DNA of 5,186 nucleotides from Chloroflexota bacterium (lineage in GTDB: Bacteria; Chloroflexota; Anaerolineae; Anaerolineales; DRMV01). A program made the position numbers and the translations under genes. This document shows, piece after piece, positions 1 through 5,186 of this stretch (the stretch's first letter is position 1; each line of letters opens with the position of its first letter). The stretch is from positions 1 to 5,186 of the forward strand of contig JAADEP010000195.1 in NCBI GenBank assembly GCA_013153335.1. The letters are read 5' to 3'. Below the pieces are notes generated by a model, which saw only the letters and a program-made list of their open reading frames with translations, was not told the origin of the DNA and ran no database searches.

Positions 1-701
1 TCCTTCGCGTCCCACGCCAAACGGATGCGCAGAACCACGTCAAAGGGCCGCGTTCCGAGCCAGGGACGGGCCTCGCGCAACATCGTGCGCAACACCTCGG
101 GGCCGCGCGCGTTCGGATGCCAACCGTCGGCCAAAAGCGCGGCTCGGCGCAAGGCCGCGCGGCTGTTGCCCGCGACCCACAACGGGGGCCCGCCAGGTTG
201 CAAGGGCCCGGGGTCCATGACCGCGCGCACAATACGGTAGTACTGCCCCTCAAACGACACGACCTTGGGTCCGCGCCATAGAGTGCGCAAAACCTGAATC
301 GCCTCGTCCATACGTTTGGCCCGGTCCCGAAAGTTTTGGCCCAAATTGCGATACTCGCCTTCGGACCAGCCAATGCCGACGGCCAAACGCGTGCGACCGC
401 CCGAGAGCCGATCGGCGGTGGCCATTTGTTTGGCCACGATAACCGGATTCCGTTGGGGCAAGACCAGGGCCGAAATCCCCAAGCCGATTTTGCGCGTGAG
501 GCCGGCCAAATAAGCCAGCGTGGTAATGGCCTCGAAGATCCGGCCAAACCGCGCCGCGTCTTCCTTGGGCAATGCCACGTGGTCCGTGAGCCATACCGCG
601 TCAAAACCCAAGTCTTCCGCAGCCTGCGCCGTATCCACCAAAGCCAAGCGCTCGGCCTGCGGGCCATAGCTAGGCAGCACGACACCAAAATGCAACGCCA
701 T
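1..701 (-). CDS. LLM-class (luciferase-like) probable F420-dependent oxidoreductase, C-terminus cut by window edge
   Basis: The visible 233 residues form the first four fifths or so of a luciferase-like TIM-barrel oxidoreductase; the family is usually about 280-300 residues, so some 50-60 C-terminal residues lie beyond the edge. Family signatures seen are the start MALHFGVVLPSYGP, the AEDLGFDAVWLTDH motif at residues 28-41 (strand 2 region), KIGLGISALVLPQRNP at 71-86, the K91-Q92 and D97-R98-LSGGR stretch, GIGWSEGEYRNLG at 109-121, and PLWVAGNSRAALRRAA followed by ADGWHP at 173-196. The last pattern resembles the Rv2161c-type F420-dependent family (TIGR03619). Such enzymes transfer hydride between F420H2 or FMN and small organic substrates in the cytoplasm; neither cofactor nor substrate can be settled here. 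The ATG at 701-699 is preceded by GAGGAGG (713-707) with 5 nt spacing, a strong ribosome site. The gene is divergent from the DUF971 gene. Family call is secure, exact function is not. Confidence 0.93.
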   Translation of the reverse strand, partial: MALHFGVVLPSYGPQAERLALVDTAQAAEDLGFDAVWLTDHVALPKEDAARFGRIFEAITTLAYLAGLTRKIGLGISALVLPQRNPVIVAKQMATADRLSGGRTRLAVGIGWSEGEYRNLGQNFRDRAKRMDEAIQVLRTLWRGPKVVSFEGQYYRIVRAVMDPGPLQPGGPPLWVAGNSRAALRRAALLADGWHPNARGPEVLRTMLREARPWLGTRPFDVVLRIRLAWDAK

Positions 702-731
702 GCCCGCCTCCTCAGGGAAAGTCCGCCGCGC

Positions 732-740
732 ATTGTACCA
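732..740 (-). promoter_or_regulatory. extended -10 element for the LLM oxidoreductase gene
   Basis: Read on the minus strand the site is TGGTACAAT: a TACAAT -10 hexamer (737-732) with the TGn extension. It lies 30 nt upstream of the ATG at 701, leaving a short leader that holds the GAGGAGG ribosome site. No good -35 is seen; the best are TTGGGG with 15-bp spacing or CGTTGG with 17-bp spacing. The core GGTACAATG recurs upstream of the GH3-like gene. Seen by eye only. Confidence 0.5.
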
Positions 741-780
741 CGCTCTAGCCAACCCCAACGCGAACCCTCGCACATCCGTT

Positions 781-789
781 TGGTATGAT
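781..789 (+). promoter_or_regulatory. extended -10 element for the DUF971 gene
   Basis: TGGTATGAT is a TATGAT -10 hexamer (784-789) preceded by TGn, placed 32 nt upstream of the ATG at 822. No convincing -35 lies 16-18 bp upstream, as is common for extended -10 promoters. Together with the opposing element at 732-740 it makes the 702-821 gap a divergent promoter region, with the two -10 elements about 45 bp apart. Confidence 0.45.
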
Positions 790-807
790 TAGAGCAGATC
801 CCACCCC

Positions 808-812
808 GGAGG
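808..812 (+). promoter_or_regulatory. ribosome binding site of the DUF971 gene
   Basis: GGAGG sits 9 nt before ATG 822 and 12 nt before the adjacent in-frame ATG 825. The spacing favours 822, giving Met-Met at the N-terminus; 825 cannot be excluded. Confidence 0.6.
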
Positions 813-821
813 CGCCAAGCC

Positions 822-1169
822 ATGATGAAGCATCATCCCCTCAAGGTGCGGGTCGACTACCCCAACAAGCAGCTGGTCATTGATTGGGAAGACGGCCACC
901 ATAGCGAATATCCTTTTCGGTATTTGCGCGAGCTTTGCCCCTGCGCGGCGTGTACCAAGGACCGGGAGGAAAAACGACCGAAAATTTTGCTCGACGTAGC
1001 TTTTCGGTTGGACGGCATTGCCCAGGTCGGCAATTATGCGCTCAATTTGATCTGGGGGGATGGCCACGCGCACGGCATCTATAACTGGGACTACCTACGC
1101 GAGATCTGCCCTTGCCCGGAGTGCACGGCCCAACGTGAGGCTGCGGCTTCCTCGACGGAAGCCACCTGA
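822..1169 (+). CDS. DUF971 (GBBH-like N-terminal domain) zinc-binding protein with two CPCxxC clusters
   Basis: A 115-residue protein that is essentially one DUF971 domain (Pfam GBBH-like_N, PF06155). This domain occurs alone in bacteria and as the N-terminal zinc module of gamma-butyrobetaine hydroxylase; the stand-alone form has no settled role, and links to Fe-S or iron handling have been proposed for some members. The sequence shows the W22-x-D-G motif, then YLREL with C39-P-C41-A-A-C44, and later W78-x-D-G-H82 and GIYNWDYLRE. C39, C41, C44 and H82 match the three-Cys, one-His zinc site described for the GBBH module. Unusually, a second cluster C96-P-C98-P-E-C101 follows, and the two halves (22-44 and 78-101) look alike: WxDGH, seven to nine residues, YLRE, hydrophobic, CPCxxC. 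The gene is preceded by GGAGG and an extended -10, and converges on the GH3-like gene with 44 nt between stops. Family sure, function unknown. Confidence 0.93.
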   Translation: MMKHHPLKVRVDYPNKQLVIDWEDGHHSEYPFRYLRELCPCAACTKDREEKRPKILLDVAFRLDGIAQVGNYALNLIWGDGHAHGIYNWDYLREICPCPECTAQREAAASSTEAT

Positions 1170-1211
1170 CCCGTTATCGCGCCGCACACCAAGGTGGCCA
1201 AACCCGGTGGC
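1161..1211. other. inverted repeat between convergent stops, weak terminator candidate
   Basis: GCCACC at 1161-1166, at the end of the DUF971 gene, can pair with GGTGGC at 1193-1198 or with a second copy at 1206-1211. The position between two converging genes fits a bidirectional terminator. The stem is only 6 bp, the loop is long (26 or 39 nt) and no T-run follows on either strand, so an intrinsic terminator is not supported. The actual mechanism of termination is not visible. Confidence 0.2.
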
Positions 1212-1213
1212 GC

Positions 1214-3940
1214 TCAACGCTCTTGCGTGGCCGTGCGCTTGTGCACAAGATACGCCGCGGTGATGCCCATCAGCCAGCCCAGCAACAAGCCCACCCAGGG
1301 CAAGAAAGGCCGCGGGGCCGGGCGCGCCAGGGCCAATCCCAAGCTATATCCCCACAAACCGCCAGCCCACGCGGCCAGGCGCAACCGCATACGCCAGAGG
1401 TCTGACCAGCCCTGCCCGCGCATGGCTCGGATGCTGATTTCCGTGAGCCCGCCGAGGCTTATCACGGCCAAAAGCAACATCCCCAGGCGGGGGCCCAAGC
1501 GCGCGGGCCGGGACGGCTCGGGTCGCGGGGCCGGGGTCACCGTGGGGGAAGGCGTCGCGGTGGGGTGAGGCGTGGGAGAGGGCATGGGCGTGGGCGAGGG
1601 CTCCGCGATAACCTCGAATCGCAAGGTTTGGGATTGGGCTTCGCCCACGCGCGCGGTGAGCTCGAGCAATCCCGGGGTGAGCAAAATGAGCGAGGCCTGG
1701 GCGATCCCATCTCGGGTATGCACCTCGACCCGCTGGATAAGGGGCGCTCCGTTCGGACCGGTTAGCAAAAACTGCGCGGGAATGCCATCGGGTACAGGAT
1801 GTCCGTTGTAGTCGAGGATCAAGCCCGTCCGCACAGTAATCACCTGGTTCACGGGCAGACGCCACGGCGGCCCTTCGAGAGGTTTGGTCTGGGTCGATCC
1901 GGTCTGTTCCCACATGAGCTCGATCTCTTGGTTGGGATCCGGCTGCGTGACCTGGAAGATGTCGTAGCCGATCTCGGGCACCGAAACCGGCGAAGCCCCA
2001 GGGGGCAGAATTTCCTGAAAGAGCAGCCGCGCGGCAATTTCCACAAAGGGCTGGCTTTTGCTATATAGGCCATAGTAAGCCGTCACGTTCGCCAGGTGGG
2101 TCGCGGTCAAACCATAAGGGGCTTGCAACGCGAACACGACCACCTTCTTCCCATGCAGCAGGTCCGGGAACTCATCTAGCAAGCGCAAAATGGCTTGGCT
2201 CTCTTCGCGGTCGGGTTGGATTTGAAGCAACAGCAACACGAGCCATTGGCTCTGATGCAACGCGTCGTCCAAGGCCTGGTTGGCCTCGGCTCCGGGGGCC
2301 TGAAGCCAGGCCGCAAGCTGCTTGGCTGTGAACGTTTGCACATGCTGCGCGAGCACAATCCCCTGACCTTGGGGGCCATATAAGCGCAGCACAGCTTCTT
2401 GCAAGGCCAGGGGATCCAAGACCGGCTTGGGCGGGCAAGTGCTGCACTGCTGCACGTCGTACGTGTCCACGATAAAGACCAGGCGATCCCGCGTTTTGGG
2501 TGGGCTGGGGAGCACGTCCGCTAACGAGGCCAAATCGGGGTCGAGTAGCGTGGCAGCCTGTTGCGCGACACGAAACGCGAGCTCGGGCTCGGGCTCGGGC
2601 TGGAAAGGTTGGGCATAAGGCCGATCGACCGCGGCCGGGGTGAAGTCCTCGTACATTCGGTACTTCAACGTCAAGATGCGTAACACCGCGTCGTCCACCC
2701 GTTCCGCGAACACCGGGTCCGCATGGTATTTCTGAACGAACAAGTCCAGCACATGCTGAACGGTGGTGAAATAATCCTGCGCGTGGGTGTCATCCACGAA
2801 CCCCGGGCCAAGAAAGAGAATGTGGTTGCCCGCGAGGAAAGCTTCTAAGGCCAGGCGGGCCGGATCGTACGTTTCGTCCCGCGTTTCGCCGTAGCGACGC
2901 AGCGCGGGGCTGCCGAGGTCGTCGCTGATCAACACGCCTTGTTGGTCCAACCATGGGGTGAGCGCGGGCAATTGCAGCACTTGTTGCAGGGCCTTGGCAT
3001 CGAGGGTGATGGGTGGGGTTGTCGGCCGGATGTTGCCTTGCAGGGCCTGGTAGCGGATATGCCCGACCAAAAACGCGTCCACCCGCGCGGGATCTTCGGC
3101 GGCGGCCGCGTCGAGAAAAGGCCGGAACGTGCTTTCTTGCAGCGCGTCCAGCGGCTTACGCACCGTGGGGATGTCTTCTCGCAAAGGGCGCTGCGTTCCC
3201 CCATACCCGGGGAAGAAGCGACCGACGAAGCGCACCCGACCCGCGCCGCCCTGATGCACGCCTTCGATGTAGGCCCGACTCAAGCGCGAAACCCAATACG
3301 GATGCGAACCAAAAGCCCGCGCGGCCAAATCCCCTGGCGAACCTAACGCGGCCGTTTCCAGCACCTCCAGGGGCGGGCCAAAGAGCAGGTTTACCCCGAG
3401 CTGGTCGACCTCGCGGGCCAGAAGCTCGCCCGTCCGCCGCGCCAAATCGGGGTCCCACGTCGCGCCCAGAGCCATGGGGCTTGGCAAAGGCGAAAGGCCG
3501 GTGAGCAGCGCGTCCCCCGGCGGGCCGTCGCCTTCTTGCTGCATGCCGATGAAGAGGGGGATGAACGTCGGCGTCACCGAGCCTTGCACGGGATCTTGCA
3601 CGCGCGCGCCGGGCTCGGGTTGGGCCGCGAATTGCAACGCGCGGGTCAAAGCCCGCACATGCTCGACCGCGTCGGGGCCATCGACGAAGTTGTCCATTTC
3701 GCGCAAGAGCATCACGCCCCCGACGCGGCGCTCGCGGATCAAGTCGAGAATCGGCCCTTCGGCGCGAGGCCCGGGGAAGGTAACCAAGAACAGCTGGCCG
3801 ACTTTCTCCGTGGCCGAGAGCCGCGCCAACGTGGCTTGAGCCCGATCTTGAGGGGTGAGGGCCGCGTGGGCCGGACGCAACAAAACCCAAATCGCCAGCA
3901 CGCTGATGCCCACCAGCGCGCCAACCCAACGTTTGCTCAT
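1214..3940 (-). CDS. exported, membrane-anchored GH3-like (NagZ-related) protein with altered active-site motifs
   Basis: This 908-residue protein has, in order: a signal peptide (1-26, basic start, hydrophobic core, AHA before ALTP); a GH3 N-terminal domain (about 31-430) with EKVGQL (45-50), RRVGGVMLL (71-79), PLPSPMALGATWDPDLA (151-167), FFPGYGGT (242-249) and VLISDDLG (336-343); a GH3 C-terminal-like Rossmann domain (about 480-665, with VVVFALQAPYGL at 600-611); an Ig-like beta domain (about 695-778); a Pro/Ser/Thr linker (780-817); and three membrane helices (about 819-837, 855-872, 877-898). NagZ-type enzymes remove N-acetylglucosamine from peptidoglycan fragments. D340 of SDD matches the NagZ nucleophile. 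In contrast KHFPGHG reads RFFPGYG, the DxH acid/base motif reads PLR (252-254), and DQEGGR reads QQEGDG (134-139), so NagZ activity is doubtful. The only cysteines form C499-S-T-C502. The start at 3940 is chosen because the signal peptide begins there and AAGGTGG lies 5-6 nt upstream; an open frame continuing to 4618 overlaps yqeY and is not coding. The gene appears monocistronic. Confidence 0.88.
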   Translation of the reverse strand: MSKRWVGALVGISVLAIWVLLRPAHAALTPQDRAQATLARLSATEKVGQLFLVTFPGPRAEGPILDLIRERRVGGVMLLREMDNFVDGPDAVEHVRALTRALQFAAQPEPGARVQDPVQGSVTPTFIPLFIGMQQEGDGPPGDALLTGLSPLPSPMALGATWDPDLARRTGELLAREVDQLGVNLLFGPPLEVLETAALGSPGDLAARAFGSHPYWVSRLSRAYIEGVHQGGAGRVRFVGRFFPGYGGTQRPLREDIPTVRKPLDALQESTFRPFLDAAAAEDPARVDAFLVGHIRYQALQGNIRPTTPPITLDAKALQQVLQLPALTPWLDQQGVLISDDLGSPALRRYGETRDETYDPARLALEAFLAGNHILFLGPGFVDDTHAQDYFTTVQHVLDLFVQKYHADPVFAERVDDAVLRILTLKYRMYEDFTPAAVDRPYAQPFQPEPEPELAFRVAQQAATLLDPDLASLADVLPSPPKTRDRLVFIVDTYDVQQCSTCPPKPVLDPLALQEAVLRLYGPQGQGIVLAQHVQTFTAKQLAAWLQAPGAEANQALDDALHQSQWLVLLLLQIQPDREESQAILRLLDEFPDLLHGKKVVVFALQAPYGLTATHLANVTAYYGLYSKSQPFVEIAARLLFQEILPPGASPVSVPEIGYDIFQVTQPDPNQEIELMWEQTGSTQTKPLEGPPWRLPVNQVITVRTGLILDYNGHPVPDGIPAQFLLTGPNGAPLIQRVEVHTRDGIAQASLILLTPGLLELTARVGEAQSQTLRFEVIAEPSPTPMPSPTPHPTATPSPTVTPAPRPEPSRPARLGPRLGMLLLAVISLGGLTEISIRAMRGQGWSDLWRMRLRLAAWAGGLWGYSLGLALARPAPRPFLPWVGLLLGWLMGITAAYLVHKRTATQER
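1490..1603 (-). repeat. Pro/Ser/Thr-rich low-complexity linker of the GH3-like protein
   Basis: Residues 780-817 are dominated by Pro alternating with Ser, Thr, Ala and Arg (PSPTPMPSPTPHPTATPSPT and on). The DNA shows matching short repeats built on GGGCGTGGG/GGCGAGGG. The segment joins the last extracellular beta domain to the first membrane helix and looks like a flexible stalk, possibly glycosylated, that lifts the catalytic-like part from the membrane. Such P/S/T stalks are common in surface proteins of Gram-positive and Chloroflexota-type bacteria. Confidence 0.8.
2581..2598. repeat. three tandem GCTCGG units encoding Pro-Glu repeats
   Basis: Three perfect GCTCGG units, followed by a partial fourth, encode (Pro-Glu)3 at residues 448-453 of the GH3-like protein on the minus strand. 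The run lies exactly between the N-terminal barrel and the C-terminal domain, so it acts as an interdomain linker. A 6-bp unit keeps frame when its copy number changes. Confidence 0.75.
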
Positions 3941-3945
3941 ACTTA

Positions 3946-3952
3946 CCACCTT
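3946..3952 (-). promoter_or_regulatory. ribosome binding site that decides the GH3-like start
   Basis: On the minus strand AAGGTGG (3952-3946) lies 5 nt before the ATG at 3940 (TAAGT between). It supports translation beginning at the signal peptide and not at an ATG farther upstream in the same open frame. Confidence 0.6.
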
Positions 3953-3987
3953 ACCACGCCACGGCTGCCGTCCTTGAAGCCGCGACC

Positions 3988-3993
3988 ATTGTA
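3988..3993 (-). promoter_or_regulatory. -10-like element for the GH3-like gene
   Basis: TACAAT on the minus strand, 47 nt upstream of the ATG at 3940. The surrounding GGTACAATG is identical to the element in front of the LLM oxidoreductase gene. The -35 region 17 bp upstream (GCAATG) does not match consensus and there is no TGn extension. Confidence 0.4.
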
Positions 3994-4012
3994 CCCGAAA
4001 TTGGTCGGAGCA

Positions 4013-4041
4013 TTGCGAGGCGCGGACGGGTTTGATATAAA
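4013..4041 (+). promoter_or_regulatory. sigma70-like promoter (TTGCGA, 17 bp, TATAAA)
   Basis: A TTGCGA -35 (4013-4018) and a TATAAA -10 (4036-4041) have the ideal 17-bp spacing. Transcription would begin near 4048, about 210 nt before yqeY, so the product would carry a long leader or be a separate small RNA. Chance occurrence is possible. Confidence 0.4.
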
Positions 4042-4172
4042 GCACACGTAAATTCGGCACCCACCCAGCCGAAGCTGCGCGAGGTGCCACCGCTATATGC
4101 TGCCAAGGCGCTGCAGCCCCAAGCTCAAAACCCGAGGCCGTAGGGACTGGACACCGCCGTCCGCCCGATATT

Positions 4173-4203
4173 TTGCGTGCTCCCTTGCCATCGCGGCTAT
4201 AAT
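4173..4203 (+). promoter_or_regulatory. probable promoter of the yqeY-pgpH operon
   Basis: A perfect TATAAT -10 (4198-4203) lies 56 nt before the yqeY ATG. The -35 candidate is TTGCGT (4173-4178) with a long 19-bp spacing; TTGCCA at 4185-4190 matches better but is only 7 bp away from the -10. Transcription would begin near 4210, leaving about 50 nt of leader. Confidence 0.5.
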
Positions 4204-4259
4204 TAAGGAAACCGGCGAAGGGCCAAGGAACGTAGCCTAACCGGAAGGAGTGAGAAGGG

Positions 4260-4709
4260 ATGAATACGAAGGAACGCCTGCAACAAGCTCTGAAGGAAGC
4301 TTTGCGCGCGCGGGATCTGCGCCGCAAAGAGACGTTGCGAACCGCGCTCGCGGAGATCAAGCACGCGGAGGTCGAGCGCGGCCGTCCCCTCAAAGAGGAC
4401 GAGGTGATCGCGGTGTTGCGCAAGCAGATCAAGATGCGCCGCGAGACCCTCGACGCGGCCCGCCAAGCAGGCCGGGCAGACCGGGCGCAGGAGGCCGAAG
4501 AAGCCATCGCGATTTTGGAAGCCTTCTTGCCCCAGCCCATGAGCCCTGAAGCGCTGGAGGCGCTGGCCCGCCAAGTGATCGAAGAGGTCGGCGCGCAGTC
4601 GCCCAAGGACATGGGCAAGGTGATGCGCGTGCTAATGCCGCGTTTGCAAGGCCGCGCGTCTGGGAGTGAGGCCAGCCAAGTGGTGCGACGCCTCTTGCAA
4701 AACGGCTAA
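4260..4709 (+). CDS. yqeY: GatB/YqeY domain protein
   Basis: A 149-residue cytoplasmic protein of the usual family length. It matches YqeY along its length: an N-terminal KERLQQALKEALRARD helix, RKETLRTALAEIKHAEVERG (22-41), the DEVIAVLRKQIKMRRETLDAA stretch, the A-GRADRAQEAEEAIAILEAFLP motif (about 69-91), then PMSPEALEAL and a C-terminal PKDMGKVMRVLMPRLQGRASG segment. The fold resembles the helical tail of GatB, the tRNA-dependent amidotransferase subunit, which suggests tRNA or amidotransferase binding; the true role of YqeY is unproven. AGGAG at 4246-4250 lies 9 nt before the ATG, fixing the start. It is the first gene of a probable operon with the pgpH-like gene 15 nt downstream, an arrangement close to the yqeY-phoH-pgpH-ybeY neighbourhoods seen in Firmicutes. 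Confidence 0.96.
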   Translation: MNTKERLQQALKEALRARDLRRKETLRTALAEIKHAEVERGRPLKEDEVIAVLRKQIKMRRETLDAARQAGRADRAQEAEEAIAILEAFLPQPMSPEALEALARQVIEEVGAQSPKDMGKVMRVLMPRLQGRASGSEASQVVRRLLQNG

Positions 4710-4724
4710 ACGCTCGCGAGCCCG

Positions 4725-5186
4725 ATGATCCTCTTGGCTTCGACCCACGCCCCTTGGCGCACGTTGGCGCGGCAAGGGCTTTGGCTTGGACTTTGGTGGG
4801 GCCTGGTCTGGGTGCTGCTGACCCAGACCGGGCCGTTGCGCGCGACACCGCCGTTGCGCGTGGGCGATGTCGCGCCTACGGATATCCTCGCCCCTACGGC
4901 GCTGGAATACGTCAGCGAGGTGCTGACCCGGCAGCAGCAAGAGGCCGCAGAAGCTGCGGTCGGGCGTGTGTATGACCCCTACGACCCGCAGATTGGCCGC
5001 CGTCAAATTGAGCGGCTTCAGGCCGCGCTCGACTACATCGAGGCTTTGCGTGAGGACCCTTACACGCCCTTCGACCAAAAGGTGCAAGACCTCCTGCATA
5101 TGGATGCGATCCGCCTGACGCCTTCCCAGGCGCGGCGGCTGCTCGTGTTGGACGATGCCACATGGCGCGAGGTCCGTCGACACGCG
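4725..5186 (+). CDS. pgpH: 7TMR-HD (PgpH-like) cyclic-di-AMP phosphodiesterase, N-terminal part, cut by window edge
   Basis: The visible 154 residues contain a short cytoplasmic start, one membrane helix (about 17-34, rich in Trp, Leu and Gly) and the beginning of the extracellular 7TMR-HDED domain. Diagnostic is LRVGDVAPTDILAPTALEYV (44-63), followed by QQEAAEAAVGRVYDPYDP (71-88), the usual start of this domain in PgpH/YqfF proteins. The full protein is normally about 700 residues or more, continuing into seven membrane helices and a cytoplasmic HD domain that hydrolyses c-di-AMP; these parts and the metal-binding His-Asp pair lie beyond the edge, so enzymatic activity cannot be checked. The ATG at 4725 follows the yqeY stop by 15 nt; the ribosome site is weak (GCGAG at about 4715-4719), suggesting coupled translation. 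A downstream start would damage the membrane helix. Confidence 0.9.
   Translation, partial: MILLASTHAPWRTLARQGLWLGLWWGLVWVLLTQTGPLRATPPLRVGDVAPTDILAPTALEYVSEVLTRQQQEAAEAAVGRVYDPYDPQIGRRQIERLQAALDYIEALREDPYTPFDQKVQDLLHMDAIRLTPSQARRLLVLDDATWREVRRHA

Larger units (their letters stand above)
3941..4259. other. 319-bp divergent intergenic region without a gene, with promoter-like sites and inverted repeats
   Basis: No convincing coding sequence is visible here: the frames that stay open show no family resemblance and reflect GC-rich sequence. It holds a TACAAT element facing the GH3-like gene, two plus-strand promoter-like sites, a perfect 6-bp hairpin TTCGGC/GCCGAA (4053-4058 with 4068-4073), a competing pair GGCACC/GGTGCC (4056-4061 with 4083-4088), the palindrome GCTGCAGC (4110-4117) and a long-range imperfect inverted repeat (4041-4057 with 4165-4181, 13 of 17 pairs including one G-U). 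I recognise no tRNA, 6S, SRP, tmRNA, RNase P or riboswitch core in it. Confidence 0.6.

Noticed and set aside
336..788. Plus-strand open frame opposite the LLM oxidoreductase gene
   Set aside because: Antisense to a recognisable gene; its protein is a low-complexity product of GC-rich codon structure.
1193..1211. Possible intrinsic terminator between the convergent genes
   Set aside because: Only 6-bp pairing with a long loop and no T-run on either strand; kept only as a weak inverted repeat.
3156..3929. Minus-strand 257-codon open frame in another frame of the GH3-like gene
   Set aside because: Arg/Gly/Ala-rich translation typical of a shadow frame; the true frame carries clear GH3 motifs and a signal peptide.
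4042..4200. Known structured RNA (6S, SRP, tmRNA, RNase P, cobalamin or T-box element)
   Set aside because: I looked for the conserved cores of these RNAs on both strands and did not find them; only generic inverted repeats are present.
3941..4618. In-frame upstream extension of the GH3-like gene by 226 codons on the minus strand
   Set aside because: It overlaps yqeY antisense, shows no family resemblance, and would bury a clear signal peptide; AAGGTGG before 3940 gives a better start.
4632..5183. Minus-strand 183-codon open frame
   Set aside because: Antisense to the pgpH-like gene and the end of yqeY, both of which have family signatures.
1..5186. CRISPR array, insertion sequence, defence island or other mobile system
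   Set aside because: No spaced direct repeats, transposase, integrase, nuclease or toxin-antitoxin pair is visible; the genes look like chromosomal housekeeping and envelope genes.

Overview
The window comes from a GC-rich bacterial chromosome and holds five protein-coding genes in an ordinary, tightly packed layout. Two genes are cut by the window edges. The protein families, the Ser/Thr/Pro-rich linkers on an exported glycosidase-like protein, and the pairing of yqeY with a 7TMR-HD phosphohydrolase gene suggest a Chloroflexota-like or other thermophile-related lineage. This is inference from style, not a phylogenetic placement. I see no mobile element, phage gene, CRISPR array, tRNA or rRNA.

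Left part (1-1169): a minus-strand gene for a luciferase-like, probably F420-dependent oxidoreductase runs off the left edge. It is divergent from a small plus-strand gene for a DUF971 (GBBH-like N-terminal) zinc-binding protein. The 120-bp gap between them carries a -10-like element in each direction. The DUF971 protein is unusual in having two CPCxxC clusters in two similar half-repeats.

Middle (1214-3940): a minus-strand gene, convergent with the DUF971 gene, encodes a 908-residue exported, membrane-anchored protein. In order it has a signal peptide, a glycoside hydrolase family 3 (NagZ-like) N-terminal domain, a GH3 C-terminal-like domain, an Ig-like beta domain, a Pro/Ser/Thr linker and three C-terminal membrane helices. 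The nucleophile-type SDD motif is kept. The KHFPGHG, DxH and DQEGGR motifs that bind substrate and supply the acid/base in NagZ are altered, so catalysis or substrate has probably changed. This is the most interesting protein here.

Right part (3941-5186): a 319-bp gap without a gene holds promoter-like elements in both directions and several inverted repeats, possibly an RNA leader or small RNA. It is followed by yqeY (GatB/YqeY domain) and, 15 nt after the yqeY stop, the start of a PgpH-like 7TMR-HD gene. That protein is expected to be a membrane c-di-AMP phosphodiesterase. yqeY and pgpH are near neighbours in many bacteria and probably form an operon here.
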